Under the pieces are notes generated by a model. The model worked only from the letters and a program-made list of their open reading frames with translations, was not told where the DNA came from and did not search any database. Source: Isoetes taiwanensis (Eukaryota; Streptophyta; Lycopodiopsida; Isoetales; Isoetaceae). Taken from it: a stretch of 64,000 nucleotides of DNA. Numbering within the stretch: the first letter of the stretch is position 1; every line of letters starts with the position of its first letter. A program made the position numbers and the translations under genes. Location: contig JAJEKV010000473.1 in the NCBI GenBank assembly GCA_021234155.1, forward strand, positions 1-64,000, in the 5' to 3' direction. Below, piece by piece: positions 53,330-64,000 of this stretch.

Positions 53330-55701
53330 TGTTGAAGGCTTTTTTGGCAAAACCTCCAACCTAATGGTTTAGAACCTCCAGGTTGCTTAAGGCAACCACT
53401 CTGAATCACCAAAACCTGGAAAAGTCACTGAAATTTCAAGATCAGACTGCTTTCCCTGAAGCAAAAAAAATGGTCTAACCATAAACTTGTGCCATTTAAA
53501 ATCAAATCAAGCAAATCAATTGATTTTTTGATAGAGATCTTCTTAACAGATGTGGGAATCAGTGTTCAAAAGTCTAGATAGAGCTGAGATAAGCAAGGTT
53601 CTCAAAATCACACTTCTGACTGGGTCAAAAATTGGTCAATACCGACAATGACAAGCTATTTTTGCAGATTGAAGATGGAACAAGTTTTTTAGTTTTGGAA
53701 ATTTGAGATATCTCTCGGTGGTGTCTAGATTGAAGGCAACTTAAAATTTCAGGAAATTAACAACCTAAAGGGTAGAATTTGATTAAAATCTCCTATCCCC
53801 GGGATTGCAAGAACCCGAGAGCAACTTTACCTAATATGAAATCTAATTGGCTTTTTGTGTTTTTCAAGTGTATCGGTTCGGAAATACCCTCTAGTTATAG
53901 TGCATAAAAATTTCAAACTAAATTATTTTTTAGTTTTCGAAAATCAAGGATTAAGCTCAAGAACAATCACCACCACTATTTTTTTTCTAAGGTTGATTTT
54001 CATTCAAGAAGCTATTCAAAAGATCAACATCAATTTCCCCGAGTCTAATGGTCTCGGGAAAAACAATCAAACGAGATCAAATTGTCAATAATCTCAAAAG
54101 TGGTCGATAATCTCAATAGCGAGTCAATTCTTCGAATTTGGAGGCTAGAGGAGCAAATGCAGACTAGGAATCAGTCAATCCGGCTCGGAAAAGCTTCAAG
54201 TCGGCGTTCTTCACGCATACAACCCAGGAAAACAATGCAAGATCTCAATCCATCTTAAACGTACATTTTGGTTCAAATCTTGGCAAATTCTGTTTTGAAA
54301 TTCAAATTTTTGTTTGTTTATGAGTGGGGGGTATGGATGCGTGTAGGTGAATGGAGGGTGCGAGAGCTATGATTAAGCGAGGTAATTCCAACCAATTTTT
54401 CGGATCTTGGCCTTCATCGAAAATTAGGGTTCTTGAAAAATAGTCCAAATATCCCACGGCATGTTTAGAAAAAGCGGACTAGTGTATAAAAGGAATTTTT
54501 ACGCAATTTCTTAGAATAAGCGTGCCATTATGAAGGGGGAACCTGCCCGCGTGCCCGCCCCCATGCCCCATAGTGCCACGTGGAGGGTGTGGATTGGTGG
54601 ATGAGGCTGGGGGGGGGTAGAGAATGCTAGGTGGGGTAGAATAGGAAATTTTTTAATTTTTTTTATAGAAAGGCCGAATCTCAAGGCAATAATCCAAAGG
54701 CCAAGATAAAGGATATTAGCATATTCTCCCATCTCAATTGGAATCTTTTGCTAGGAATAATTTTTGCATAGCTTAACCATAGGATGTGAAATATGGCAAA
54801 AAAGATGACTAGGCAATTGTGATGGCATATGACATGGCAATGGTGATGACTAGGCAAATGACATGGCAATGTATCTTGACTTAATTTTTGTCTAGCCAAA
54901 AACTTTTTCAACTTATGGATGTGGATGACACGTGTATGGCATATATGATGATGAGGAGGATGATGTGCAAATGACATGGCACTCCCAAGTGGCATATTAC
55001 ATAGAATCATAATCAACTTGAAAAATGGAAGCCCTTTAGCCAATTTTAATTTTTGAACTTGGGGATGGAGGGAGTATGGGATGTAAGTGATGATGAGGAA
55101 TGATGGAGATGTGAGGTGGCTTCAAGGTTATACGTGGCACAATGCCACCTTTATGCATAACTTTTGCAAATTTCTTGACCATTTTTCTTTTTGGAAGCTT
55201 ATCATGGAAATGAATGTATGGAGTTATGGAAGAGATGAGAGTGAAGCTTTTTTGGCTAGACAAAAATGTTGTCAGTGGAAAACAAGGTTGATTGAGGATG
55301 TACCAACTTGGAAATCAAGGAAAGAAGGTGGTATGGGGTGAAATAATGGTATAGGAATTTGCCTCAATATGAACTTGATCTAGAGTTATTTTGCACATAC
55401 CATGGAACTCTTGGGGTCTTCAAAACCTTCTTATGTCTTCAAAGTAAATGTTTGTGTCCTTTGCTCTCTTGTTTGCTCAAATATGATGACTTGACTTTTT
55501 CTTGCTCCTTGTGACCATTTAATTTGATCTAATGAAATAGCTTCCATGAATGTCCTTCCTTAGTCTTCATCAAAAAAATTCTTCAATGATCCGTAACAAA
55601 ATAATCCTTCAAGAGTGTAATCAGCTTAAAATCAGCATTGGCGGCTTGTCTTCTTCTTGTGTTGTACAATTTCCTCTTCTTTGCCACAAAATGTGGCAGC
55701 A
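53330..55701 (-). mobile_element. 3' LTR of gypsy copy C
   Basis: About 2.37 kb. It starts TGTTGAAGGC in plus orientation; its right border is put at ATGTGGCAGCA by analogy with copy B, since the other copy is not complete. The first 2 kb match 62039-64000 closely. It has a small hairpin TGCCACAAAATGTGGCA at the end, where copy B has GTTGCCCTTTGGGGGCAAC. Confidence 0.8.
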
Positions 55702-55756
55702 TCATGCTAAAAAAAAGAGGAAGCTGGTGCGCCGACTCCCATACTTCAACCTCACG

Positions 55757-56410
55757 GCTTGACATGTTGGGAAGTTTGCCTTGATGGGAAGTTGAACTAG
55801 GCACCGAGGGAAATGAATGTGGCAAGGAGTGAAGTCATATGGAATAAATAGGCCAACAAGTGAGCGGATGGAAGTATGACAATGGGTGGTGCACCGCATG
55901 GAAATAAAATGTTCGGCATTTGCAAGCACGCTTGGTGGGATGTTGATTTGGCGTGCTTGCTAAAGGGATAGGAATATGAAAAGAAGAGTATATGATAAGG
56001 CTTGATGCTAGGTAGGACCACAAATGTGCGGATGAATGATGGCCAACTGGTGCACCCGCATGACAAATAAAGGTGATTAGCATTTGCAAAGCCCGCTTGG
56101 TGGGATGTTGATTTGGCGGTGCTTGCTAAAGGAATAGGAATATGGAAAGAAGAGTATATGATAAGGCTTGATGCTAGGTAGGACCACAAATGTGCGGATG
56201 AATAATGGCCCGACTGATGCACGCATGACAAATAAAGATGATTAGCATTTGCAAGCCTGCTTGTGTGGGATGTTGATTTGGCGAGCTTGCTAGAAGGACA
56301 TGATCATGAAGTGAAGGTAAGGAATAAGGCTCAGATCTTTGGGCAAGATCACTAATGCACGAGATGAATGATGGTCGGTGGTGAACTGCATGGAAAATAT
56401 TCAACCTCTT
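55757..56410. repeat. Four tandem units of about 165 bp in the 3' region of copy C
   Basis: GCTTGGTGGGATGTTGATTT-type text recurs near 55765 (diverged), 55930, 56095 and 56259, steps of 164-165 bp. The overlapping minus-strand open frames in this stretch are copies of one another and have no domains. It occupies the same place as the tandem repeats of copy B. Confidence 0.85.
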
Positions 56411-56649
56411 GAAGACAACATCCACGATTGCTAAACCCTGTTAAAAGCTACACATGACATTTTAAGCAATAACAAAGTCGAGAATAATACTTAATCAATC
56501 ATAGCAACATATAGAACAAAATGTTTTTGATGTTTTGATGTTTTTATCTTTTTATAATTTTTTCTCAAAGTTGAATTTATGTCTAAACACACTTAAATCC
56601 TAATTTAAGTTAAGGATGCATCTTGGATTATGCAAACAAACATAGGGCA

Positions 56650-57060
56650 ACATGTTGTTGCCAATACCTCTTCAAATGTAGAATGTTGATAGGATTTGGC
56701 GACTTATAGTTATCTTCCACGGATCTTAACCGGTATGAATCTCGTCCCCGCTACACCTATAACTTCAAAAGGACCCTCCCATAAATTCTCAAATTTGCTT
56801 GCAACCTTCTCCCTTGCTTTATTCCATTTCAAAACCAATTCCCCTTCCTTGAATATTCCTTGGAGCTTGTGAGCGCTTTAAAAAGCTGCAACATCCTTGG
56901 CCTTTTTAATCATAATGAGCATTTTCGCTTCATATACGTGCTCATCCAATTGCATCAGCCTTACACACCTTTCCCCTCACGACTTCTTCCATTTCAGATT
57001 GATTCTATGAGCCAACCTTAATGAAGGTAACTTTCGAGCTCTATAGGAACCATGATTCCA
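56650..57060 (-). pseudogene. Copy C integrase C-terminal region
   Basis: The plus strand text CTCAAATTTGCTTGCAACC and GGACCCTCCCATAAATTC reads on the minus strand as the FENLWEGPFEV-type GPY/F block found in copy B (30375-30752). Frames are short and shifted. Position and similarity to copy B support the call. Confidence 0.6.
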
Positions 57061-57149
57061 CACCATAAACCAAGCTAAATGGAGTATGATTGGTAGAATT
57101 TTTTTCTTGTAGTTCTATAAGCCCACAATGCATCATAAAGTTTTTCATG

Positions 57150-57740
57150 CCAATCTCTTTTTGACAAACTAATGTTTTTTTTTGCAATATGGACTTAAGA
57201 ACCTTGTTTGTTGATTCTGCTTGGCCATTTCCACGTGGATAGTAGGCTGAACTCTTTACATGCTTAACCTTAAGGATCTCTAGGAGTGTAGCAATAACTT
57301 GATTTACAAACCGAGTTCCTCTCAGGATATAATTTTAAAAGGTATCCCAAACCTCTTTGCAAATATTTTCATGCGAGGAACCTAGCAGATTGTAAAAGCA
57401 TTTGCTTCCCCTAAGAGGTACGACTTACGCCCATTTAGTGAAGTAATGTCTGTTGCAACCAAGATATATTGATGTTGAGCAGATGAAGGGGGATCTAAGG
57501 GTCCTATAAAATCCAAACCCCAAACTTGGAATGGTCGGGTGATACAATGGCGGATTAAGTGGTCTTTGGTTTGCAATATTCTTTTTCCAAAAATCGGCAC
57601 TTATGACAACTTTTAATTTTATTATAACAGTTTTAAACAAGGTTGGCCAAAAGTACCCACGACCTCATGATCTTCTTTCTTTGTAGTATCTACTGACATA
57701 ATGGCCTCCACAAATGCCTTCATGGCATGCCTCTATGATT
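57150..57740 (-). pseudogene. Copy C integrase core, broken
   Basis: The frame 57600-57382 carries FQVWGLDFIGPLDPPSSAQH, the first catalytic Asp with its surroundings, matching copy B. Zinc-binding and later core parts are spread over other frames. Not functional as read here. Confidence 0.8.
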
Positions 57741-58450
57741 AATTCAGCCTCACCCTTGTCAACACACACGAAAGCAAAGACACCCCTTCTTTATCCACCT
57801 TGCATAGCACACCTTCAATGAGCCTAAAAGTTTTACACTTTTCCTTGAACCTCCTCAGCTGGCTGCTATTCAGATCTTTTGGTATCTCAGCATGCTCCAA
57901 AAAATTCTTAATGTCAACACGCCAATCAATCATCTCACCGCCAAAAGCTACTATGTTAGTTGTATTTTCCTCATTCAAACCTTCTTGATCTTCATACTTA
58001 AACATCATATTAGGCAAATAAGCACTAGGATCTTCAAGAACTTTAATTACTTTAATGTCAATATCATAATTTTGTACCTTACAAGCCCATCGCATAACTT
58101 TGCCTTTGGTAAATTTTTGCAAACAATAGTGTCAATGGGTTTTGCTTCATGAAAACACGGGTATGACTGATAAGCGGTAAGTGTCCATGCTTTTCCAATA
58201 AGAACATTAGTGTTAAACTTTTTTTCTAATCTTTGATATCTAAGTTACGTGTCGGACCAGATTTTTTGCTTGAAAAGGCTATAATTCCATGTTCTCAGAA
58301 AGGGGCTATACCTATGGCTCTCCTGGTCACACTTATATATGCAAGATTGAAAGTTTTTGTAAGATCGGGGAGGTTTTAAAATAGTAGGATTGCAAAGGGT
58401 TTCTATAATTTCCTCAAAAGCTCTCGGCAAACATCATCCCATTTTATAAA
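57739..58450 (-). pseudogene. Copy C second RNase H, catalytically degenerate
   Basis: Text near 58340-58300 reads YISVTRRAIGIA where YTDAS would be expected, parallel to YITITKKAIG in copy B. Near 58150-58130, VFMKQNPLTLLF stands in place of TDHKPL. The frame 58122-57739 continues RWACKVQNYDIDIKVIK. The same losses in two families show that this is inherited, not decay of one copy. Confidence 0.7.
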
Positions 58451-58559
58451 AATATACTTACTCTCTTCTTTGGAGTATTTACCAACCCCTGGTCAACCCG
58501 GCTATAGGACAAATAATGTGTGATAAGTGAGGCACATATATCCTAAGAAAACTTGTCAT

Positions 58560-59500
58560 CCCCATAAAACCTTTAACCTTTTTGAGGGTTTCGGTGGTGT
58601 CAACTTCTTCAAGGCTTCAATTTCCCCTGCTGACCACCGGATCCCTTGAGTTGATATCTCATGTCCAAGAAGATCCCCTTTAGAAGCAGAAGAAAACACA
58701 TTTCTTAGGATTTAGGCTCACTCCACTTCCCACGCATAATGAACATATTTTTGTTAGCAAACTGAAATGATCTCTCGATAAATGTGCCTAAACACAAATC
58801 ATCCGAAACACCACGAAGTAATTGATGGGCATCTCCTTGAAAATAGTGTCCATAGCTCTCGAAAAAGTGGCAGGAGCATTCATTAGTCCAAAAGGCATTT
58901 TTTTCATTGCAAAATTACCCCAAGGTGTAATGAAAGCAGTCTTTGGTTGATCCTCCTCCTTTATCTTTGATTTGATTGAAACACGAAAAACCATCCAAGA
59001 ATGAAAACATTTCCTTACACTCATTGCATATAGCACTTCCTCTAAAAAGGTAGAGGATAACAGGTCCTTAATTGTGGCTTTGTTGAGCTCCCTATAATCA
59101 ATGCATATCCTAATTGTCTTATTCTTTTTTCTCAACAGGGTACTATACAAGATAACCATTCTGGATTCATAATTTACGCTATTACCCCGGCATCCTTCAT
59201 CCTATTCAATTCTTCCCTAATCAAGGTCATCAATGATCCATTTATCCTCCTCGTTTTTTTGTATTCTTGGCTTAACTCCTTCCTTTGTTTTTATCTCAAA
59301 TTCACAAATCTTCTTGTCAACCCCTTTCAGCTCATCATAATCCCAAGCAAATACATCACTCCATTCTTCAAAAAATCTCTTACCCTACTCTCATCCTCTT
59401 CCCGAAATAAATCCCCTACATAAAGAGTCCTTTTCGATTATTCTTTTTTTATCTTCAGCTCCACGGCCTGTTTTTCCTCACTAGCATTAATCACTAATAT
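58560..59500 (-). pseudogene. Copy C reverse transcriptase, frameshifted
   Basis: The frame 59159-58788 has IRICIDYRELNKATIKD, KTAFITPWGNFAMKKMPFGL and MNAPATFSRAMDTIFKEMP. Where copy B and nearly all Ty3-type enzymes have TFQRAM, this reads TFSRAM (TCG for CAG). The active site reads GTGTTTCGGATGAT, one base short of VFLDD, as if CTG had become CG. The frame change therefore falls exactly on a CTG triplet. Confidence 0.85.
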
Positions 59501-59559
59501 GGGATACAACTGGCTGTAATTCTTTCCTCTCCAATTCTTCCTTATTGATGGCACCTTCA

Positions 59560-60000
59560 GCTAGATGCTCTAATAGAACACCTCGCAAAGTGCATGACCT
59601 CTCGAATTAAACTCCCTTGGTATATGATGTATCTCCCATCTTTTGAAATCCAATAATTCTCCCAAAACTTCATCCCTTAAGAAAATCATATCCGATTCTT
59701 TTGGTGATATTCTCCCAATACACTGTTTTGCAAACAATTTTGAGAATCTCCAAATATAACCAGCTCATTAATTCCCAAATGTTTGGCTTCTTGTAAGCCT
59801 GCTAATAGAGCTCAGATTACGCCACATTTGATGTTATCCCCTGAGTAAATTCTGCCAACTTTAGCCAAAAGCTTGTTAGAGTTATCTCTCGATAATTGCG
59901 TAAGAGCAAAGCAACATTCAATTTTTTGATATACCTCCATCAAACCACATGTATGCATGTTCACCAGATTTTTTTAGCTTACCCTCTTCTATTGAACATG
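59560..60000 (-). pseudogene. Copy C extra RNase H between protease and reverse transcriptase
   Basis: The text near 59950 reads MWFDGGISK, like LWFDGGISK in copy B. ITSNVA follows near 59840, and EIHHIPREFN near 59620, like EITHIPREEN. Frames are broken, but the order and position between protease and reverse transcriptase are the same as in copy B. Confidence 0.7.
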
Positions 60001-60108
60001 TTGCAATTGTAGGGAACAGAAATCTCATATTCTCCACAAGGATTTTGGGATAGCATGTCTATCTCTAAGAAATTTAAAGCCTCGGTTCTCCAACCCATTT
60101 GTAGAGAG

Positions 60109-60700
60109 TCACTTTCTTTTTCCCATCTGAAATAATACATTCTCCCTTGGACCACACGGCCTTGCATCCTGATGAGACAACCATTTCTGCCCAAAAAGTA
60201 GATCATAAATATCAGTATTCTCATCAACCCCTTCAAAAGCTACCACCACAAAACTAGCAGCCACAATAATACCCTCAATGTCAACTAAAACACTACTAAT
60301 TATCCCTATAGGATGAATTTTTGTGTTAGAGAATGATTTCAAAACCATAGGTGCTCGTCTATCACATTCCAAACCACAAGATTTCATTATGTGATGTGGC
60401 ATCACATTCAAAGGGGAACCACCATCTAATAATACTTTGGTTAGAACCTTTTTACCAATGTTTGCAACACAAGTAAAAGGCCACGGATCAAGCATCATCA
60501 CGGGATAATACAAGCTCACCAACATGATTAGTAAACATATCCTCTTTTCCCTCATTTAAACTCAACAACTTTTTTTACGTAAGAGGGAGCAATCCTTAGC
60601 AAGGTTAGTAAGTCTATGCTTATCTTAGAATTTTTTTAGCAAAATCTCCAAATCTTCTCCTTCTTTATCTTTTCTTGCAAATTTTTGGGCTGGAGGAGGT
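60109..60700 (-). pseudogene. Copy C protease
   Basis: The 148-codon frame 60555-60109 has KVLLDGGSPLNVMPHHIMKS with the active-site Asp in LDGGS, followed by VLKSFSNTKIHPIGIISSVL and NTDIYDLLFGQKWL, all matching copy B. It would cleave the polyprotein. Confidence 0.85.
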
Positions 60701-60824
60701 GGTACTACCTGAATAATTTCATCTTTCCTCTCCTTATCTTGATGAACAATTTTTTGAGCAAGGGGATGAGATAATACCCGATTGCCTTCAAAATCTTTAC
60801 CTCTTCTTGCATTCCCTTCTTTGG

Positions 60825-61213
60825 TTACAAATTACGCTTCTTTGCCTTTGGATTCCGGCATTCCTCGAGTGTGTGCGACCAAAATCTCTTCTTGATCCTC
60901 CATTTCACGCACAAATCGATAGATGCACTTGTTTCTGTTGCTTTGGCTAACTCTTGTCTAGCAAAATACTCTTTGACACTACACTTATCTTCAAGATGAC
61001 CTATGCCCTTACAAAAGTACAAAGCGGGACATTCTTTACCATAATGCCCTCTCCTACCACACTTAAGGCAAGGCCTATAATAACAAACTTGGAAGAATGA
61101 CTATCCCTTAGACAATGAATGCATGGGGGAAAGACCCTTTTCTCAGGTTTGGATGCCTTCAACTCTTGAAGTTGTTTAGTCACTTCAGCCAATGCCTCAG
61201 CCATCTTGAGCAA
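60825..61213 (-). pseudogene. Copy C gag zinc-knuckle region
   Basis: The frame 61213-61001 has the first knuckle start CIHCLRDSHSSK, and 61022-60825 has a last-knuckle relic, FCKGIGHLEDKC, followed by VKEYFARQELAKA. Copies A and B have VKEYFAKQEKAK-type text in the same place. Frame changes lie between the knuckles. Confidence 0.75.
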
Positions 61214-61727
61214 CTCAGATTTTGAATCTGCAGTAGGGATAATTGCCTCCTCAGCCTTGGTAGTTTCTTCTCCTCAGACAAAGATAGATTGGCACCGATG
61301 TTGTGTATTCCCTGTTCAAATTCGGTGAAAAAGGATCATTAGTAAATCGCATCATAGGTTCAGTTGAGCGAAATAAACATCTGCTACTAGTGTAGCTTTA
61401 GTAAAGGCCTTATGTATGGTGTCAAATCCTTGAGAATCGTATCACGGTCATCTTCTTGTGCACCCTAGGTCTGTCACTTAATCCATTTATAAAAGCTGCT
61501 ACTAAATCCAAAGTATGATGGAGGACATGCTCAGTTTGGCATTTTAACAAATATGCATTAAACCTTTCTGTATATTGATGAATAGTCTCACCATGCTTAA
61601 TGTGGAATGAGTGTAGCTCGAGCTAATTCTCTTGGCTTAACCAATTTCCCAAATCTGGTTAGAAACTTAGGCACAATATCTTCCCATGTTCTAGTACCTA
61701 AAGCGGTCACATAATCTAACCATGCTC

Positions 61728-62000
61728 TTACCTCCTCATTCTTGAAACATTTCTTGAATTTCGAGAGCTTGCGACCTTTCTTGTGTCCATAATCCCGGTA
61801 ATATTCCTCAAAACCTTCAAAAAATAATTAGCATTTATGCTAGGATCAAAAGTTGGTGTGAACTGGCACACTAAGCTCATAAGATTGATGGAGACAAGTG
61901 TTCCCCAATACATTGATTCCTTGGGGCACGAGAACTCTCGGGGTTTTCTTGTGCCTCGGCCGCCAAGATGATCATTTCCCCTTCTTGGTGCCATTAATTC
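61728..62000 (-). pseudogene. Copy C gag N-terminal and capsid-like part
   Basis: Gag probably starts at MAPRRGNDHLGG near 61995, and the capsid-like block TFDPSINANYFLKVL parallels TFDSSMSANNFLRIF in A and B. Further gag text continues left to about 61215 in other frames. The listed frame begins upstream in the LTR and is not the true start. Confidence 0.7.
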
Positions 62001-62038
62001 TTCTTCAAAGTATAGTAATCTCGGTAGAACCTCCAAAA

Positions 62039-64000
62039 TGTTGAAGGCTTTTTGGCAAAACCTCCAACCTAATGGTTTAGAACCTCCGTGTTGCTTAAGG
62101 CAACCACGAATCACCAAAACCTGGAAAAGTCACCGAAATTTCAAGATCGACCGCTTTCCCCTGAAGCAAAAAAAATGGTCTAACCATAAACTTGTGCCAT
62201 TTAAAATCAAATCAAGCAAATCAATTGATTTTTTGATAGAGATCTTCTTAACGAGATGTGGGAATCGGTGTTCAAAAGTCTAGATAGAATTTGAGATAAG
62301 CAAGGTTCTCAAAATCACACATTTGGGTCAAAAATTGGTCAATACCACAATGACAAAGCTATTTTTGCAGATTGAAGATGGAACAAGTTTTTTTAGTTTT
62401 GGAAATTTGAGATATCTCGATTTGGTGTCTAGATTGAAGGCAACTTAAAAATTTCAGGAAATTAACAACCTAAAGGGTAGAATTTGATTAAAATCTCCTA
62501 TCACCGGACATTTGTGCAAGAACCCGAGAGCAACTTTACCTAATATGAAATCTAATTGGCTTTTTGTGTTTTTCAAGTGTATCGGTTCGAAATACCCTCT
62601 AGTTATAGTGCATAAAAATTTCAAACTAAATTATTTTTTAGTTTTCTGAAAATCAAGGATTAAGCTCAAGAACAATCACCACACTAATTTTTTTTCTAAG
62701 GTCAGATTTTCATTCAAGAAGCTATTCAAAAGATCAACATCAATTTCCCCGAGTCTAATGGTCTCGGGAAAAACAATCAAACAGATCAAATTGTCAATAA
62801 TCTCAAAAGTGGTCGATAATCTCAATAGCCGGTCAATTCTTAGAATTTGGAGGCTAGAGGAGCAAATGCGACTAGGAATCAGTCAATCCGGCTCGAGGAA
62901 AAGCTTCAAGTCGACGTTCTTCACGCATACAACCCCCGGAAAACAATGCAAGATCTCAATCCATCTTAAACGGCCCTGTTTCAGTTCAAATCTTGGCAAA
63001 TTCCTGTTTGAAATTCAAATTTTTGTTTGTTTATGAGTCGGTATGGATGCGTGTAGGTGAATGGAGGGTGCGAGCTATGATTAAGCAGGTAATTCCAACC
63101 AATTTTCCGGATCTTGGCCTTCGCCGAAAATTAGGGTTCTTGAAAAATAGTCCAAATATCCCACGGGCATGTTTAGAAAAAGCGGACTAGTGTATAAAAA
63201 GGAATTTTACCTTAATTTCTTAGAATAAGCGTGCCATTATGAAGGGGAACCGCCCGTGCTCGCCCCCATGCCCCATAGTGCCGCGTGGAGGGTGTGGATT
63301 GGTGGATGTTGGGGGGGGTAGAGAATGCTAGGTGGGGTAGAATAGGAAAATTTTTTTAATTTTTTATAGAAAGGCACGAATCTCAAGGCAATAATCCAAA
63401 GGCCAAGATAAAGGATATTAGCATATTCTCCCATCTCAATTGGAATCTTTTGCTAGGAATAATTTTTTGCATAGCTTAACCATAGGATGTGAAATATGGC
63501 AAAAAAAGATGACTAGGCAATTGTGATGGCATATGACATGGCAATGGTGATGACTAGGCAAATGACATGGCAATGTATCTTGACTTAATTTTTTGTCTAG
63601 CCAAAAAACTTTTTCAACTTATGGATGTGGATGACACGTGTATGGCATATATGATGATGAGGAGGATGATGTGCAAATGACATGGCACTCCCAAGTGGCA
63701 TATTACATAGAATCATAATCAACTTGAAAAATGGAAGCCCTTTAGCCAATTTTTAATTTTTGAACTTGGGGATGGAGGGAGTATGATGTAAGTGATGATG
63801 AAGAATGATGGAGATGTGAGGTGGCTTCCAAGGTTATACGTGGCACAATGCCACCTTTATGCATAACTTTTGCAAATTTCTTGACCATTTTTCTTTTTGG
63901 AAGCTTATCATGGAAATGAATGTATGGAGTTATGGAAGAGATGAGAGTGAAGCTTTTTTGGCTAGACAAAAATGTTGTCAATTGGAAAACAAGGTTGATT
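62039..64000 (-). mobile_element. 5' LTR of gypsy copy C, cut by the window end
   Basis: Starts TGTTGAAGGC and parallels 53330-55290 base by base apart from small indels, many at CAG/CTG triplets. It continues beyond the window, so its outer end and TSD cannot be seen. Confidence 0.88.

Larger units (their letters stand above)
53330..64000 (-). mobile_element. Gypsy copy C, related to A and B, running off the window
   Basis: LTRs start TGTTGAAGGC at 53330 (3') and 62039 (5'). The second leaves the window. The internal order on the minus strand matches copy B: gag, zinc knuckles, protease, extra RNase H, reverse transcriptase, degenerate RNase H, integrase, tandem-repeat 3' region. The LTR sequence differs from A and B, so this is a related but separate family. 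Many frameshifts sit at lost CAG/CTG triplets and may be technical. The 5-bp flank on the left is AAATC; the right flank lies outside. Confidence 0.9.

Noticed and set aside
55797-56425. Several overlapping minus-strand frames with similar sequences
   Set aside because: They are the same 165-bp repeat unit read several times; no protein family fits.

Overview
This is nuclear DNA from a land plant with a large, repeat-rich genome. Evidence: Ty1-copia and Ty3-gypsy elements primed in the usual plant way, a CACTA transposon with a TNP2-type transposase plus DUF4218/DUF4216-like regions, a plant type III polyketide synthase fragment, and GT-AG introns. The species cannot be named. The gypsy family here may point to a non-angiosperm, but that is a guess. 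No intact host gene, rRNA, canonical tRNA or CRISPR array was seen. Almost everything is mobile DNA, nested several layers deep.

Layout. 1-4310: old intergenic DNA with small tandem duplications, two G-rich tracts and one possible first exon behind a G-box. 4313-7750: decayed Ty3-gypsy on the minus strand. 8780-10450: an orphan LTR end with a plus-strand primer-binding site, then a 30-bp minisatellite. 10454-20093: a complete 9.6-kb CACTA element with TSD CAT, carrying a plus-strand TNP2 transposase gene, a minus-strand second gene and apparently captured host gene pieces. 20097-26934: gypsy copy A (gag and one LTR), whose gag is split by a 3.9-kb terminal-inverted-repeat (TIR) transposon (21160-25014, TSD GTAG) carrying a type III PKS fragment. 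27585-40699: gypsy copy B with both LTRs and TSD CAAGA, split by a 5'-truncated LINE (32149-35139). 41101-42843: a second LINE fragment containing a 280-bp MITE-like element. 42844-50835: an unidentified Cys-rich gene fragment, interrupted by a solo LTR (TSD TGAAC), itself interrupted by an intact 5.8-kb copia element (TSD GGAAC). 50797-53330: tandem repeats, a possible tRNA-derived SINE head and another solo LTR. 53330-64000: gypsy copy C, of the same broad family as A and B, running off the window.

The most interesting biology is the A/B/C gypsy family. Its pol has an RNase H with all four catalytic acids between protease and reverse transcriptase. The usual RNase H after the reverse transcriptase has lost its catalytic aspartates in both copies that can be read. 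The second point is two DNA transposons carrying host gene pieces. A third point is technical: patches of copies B and C and of one LINE have almost no CAG/CTG trinucleotides compared with sister copies. Three otherwise invariant residues are damaged exactly at such triplets. This looks like a systematic consensus error at CHG-methylated sites, so several apparent frameshifts there may not be real.
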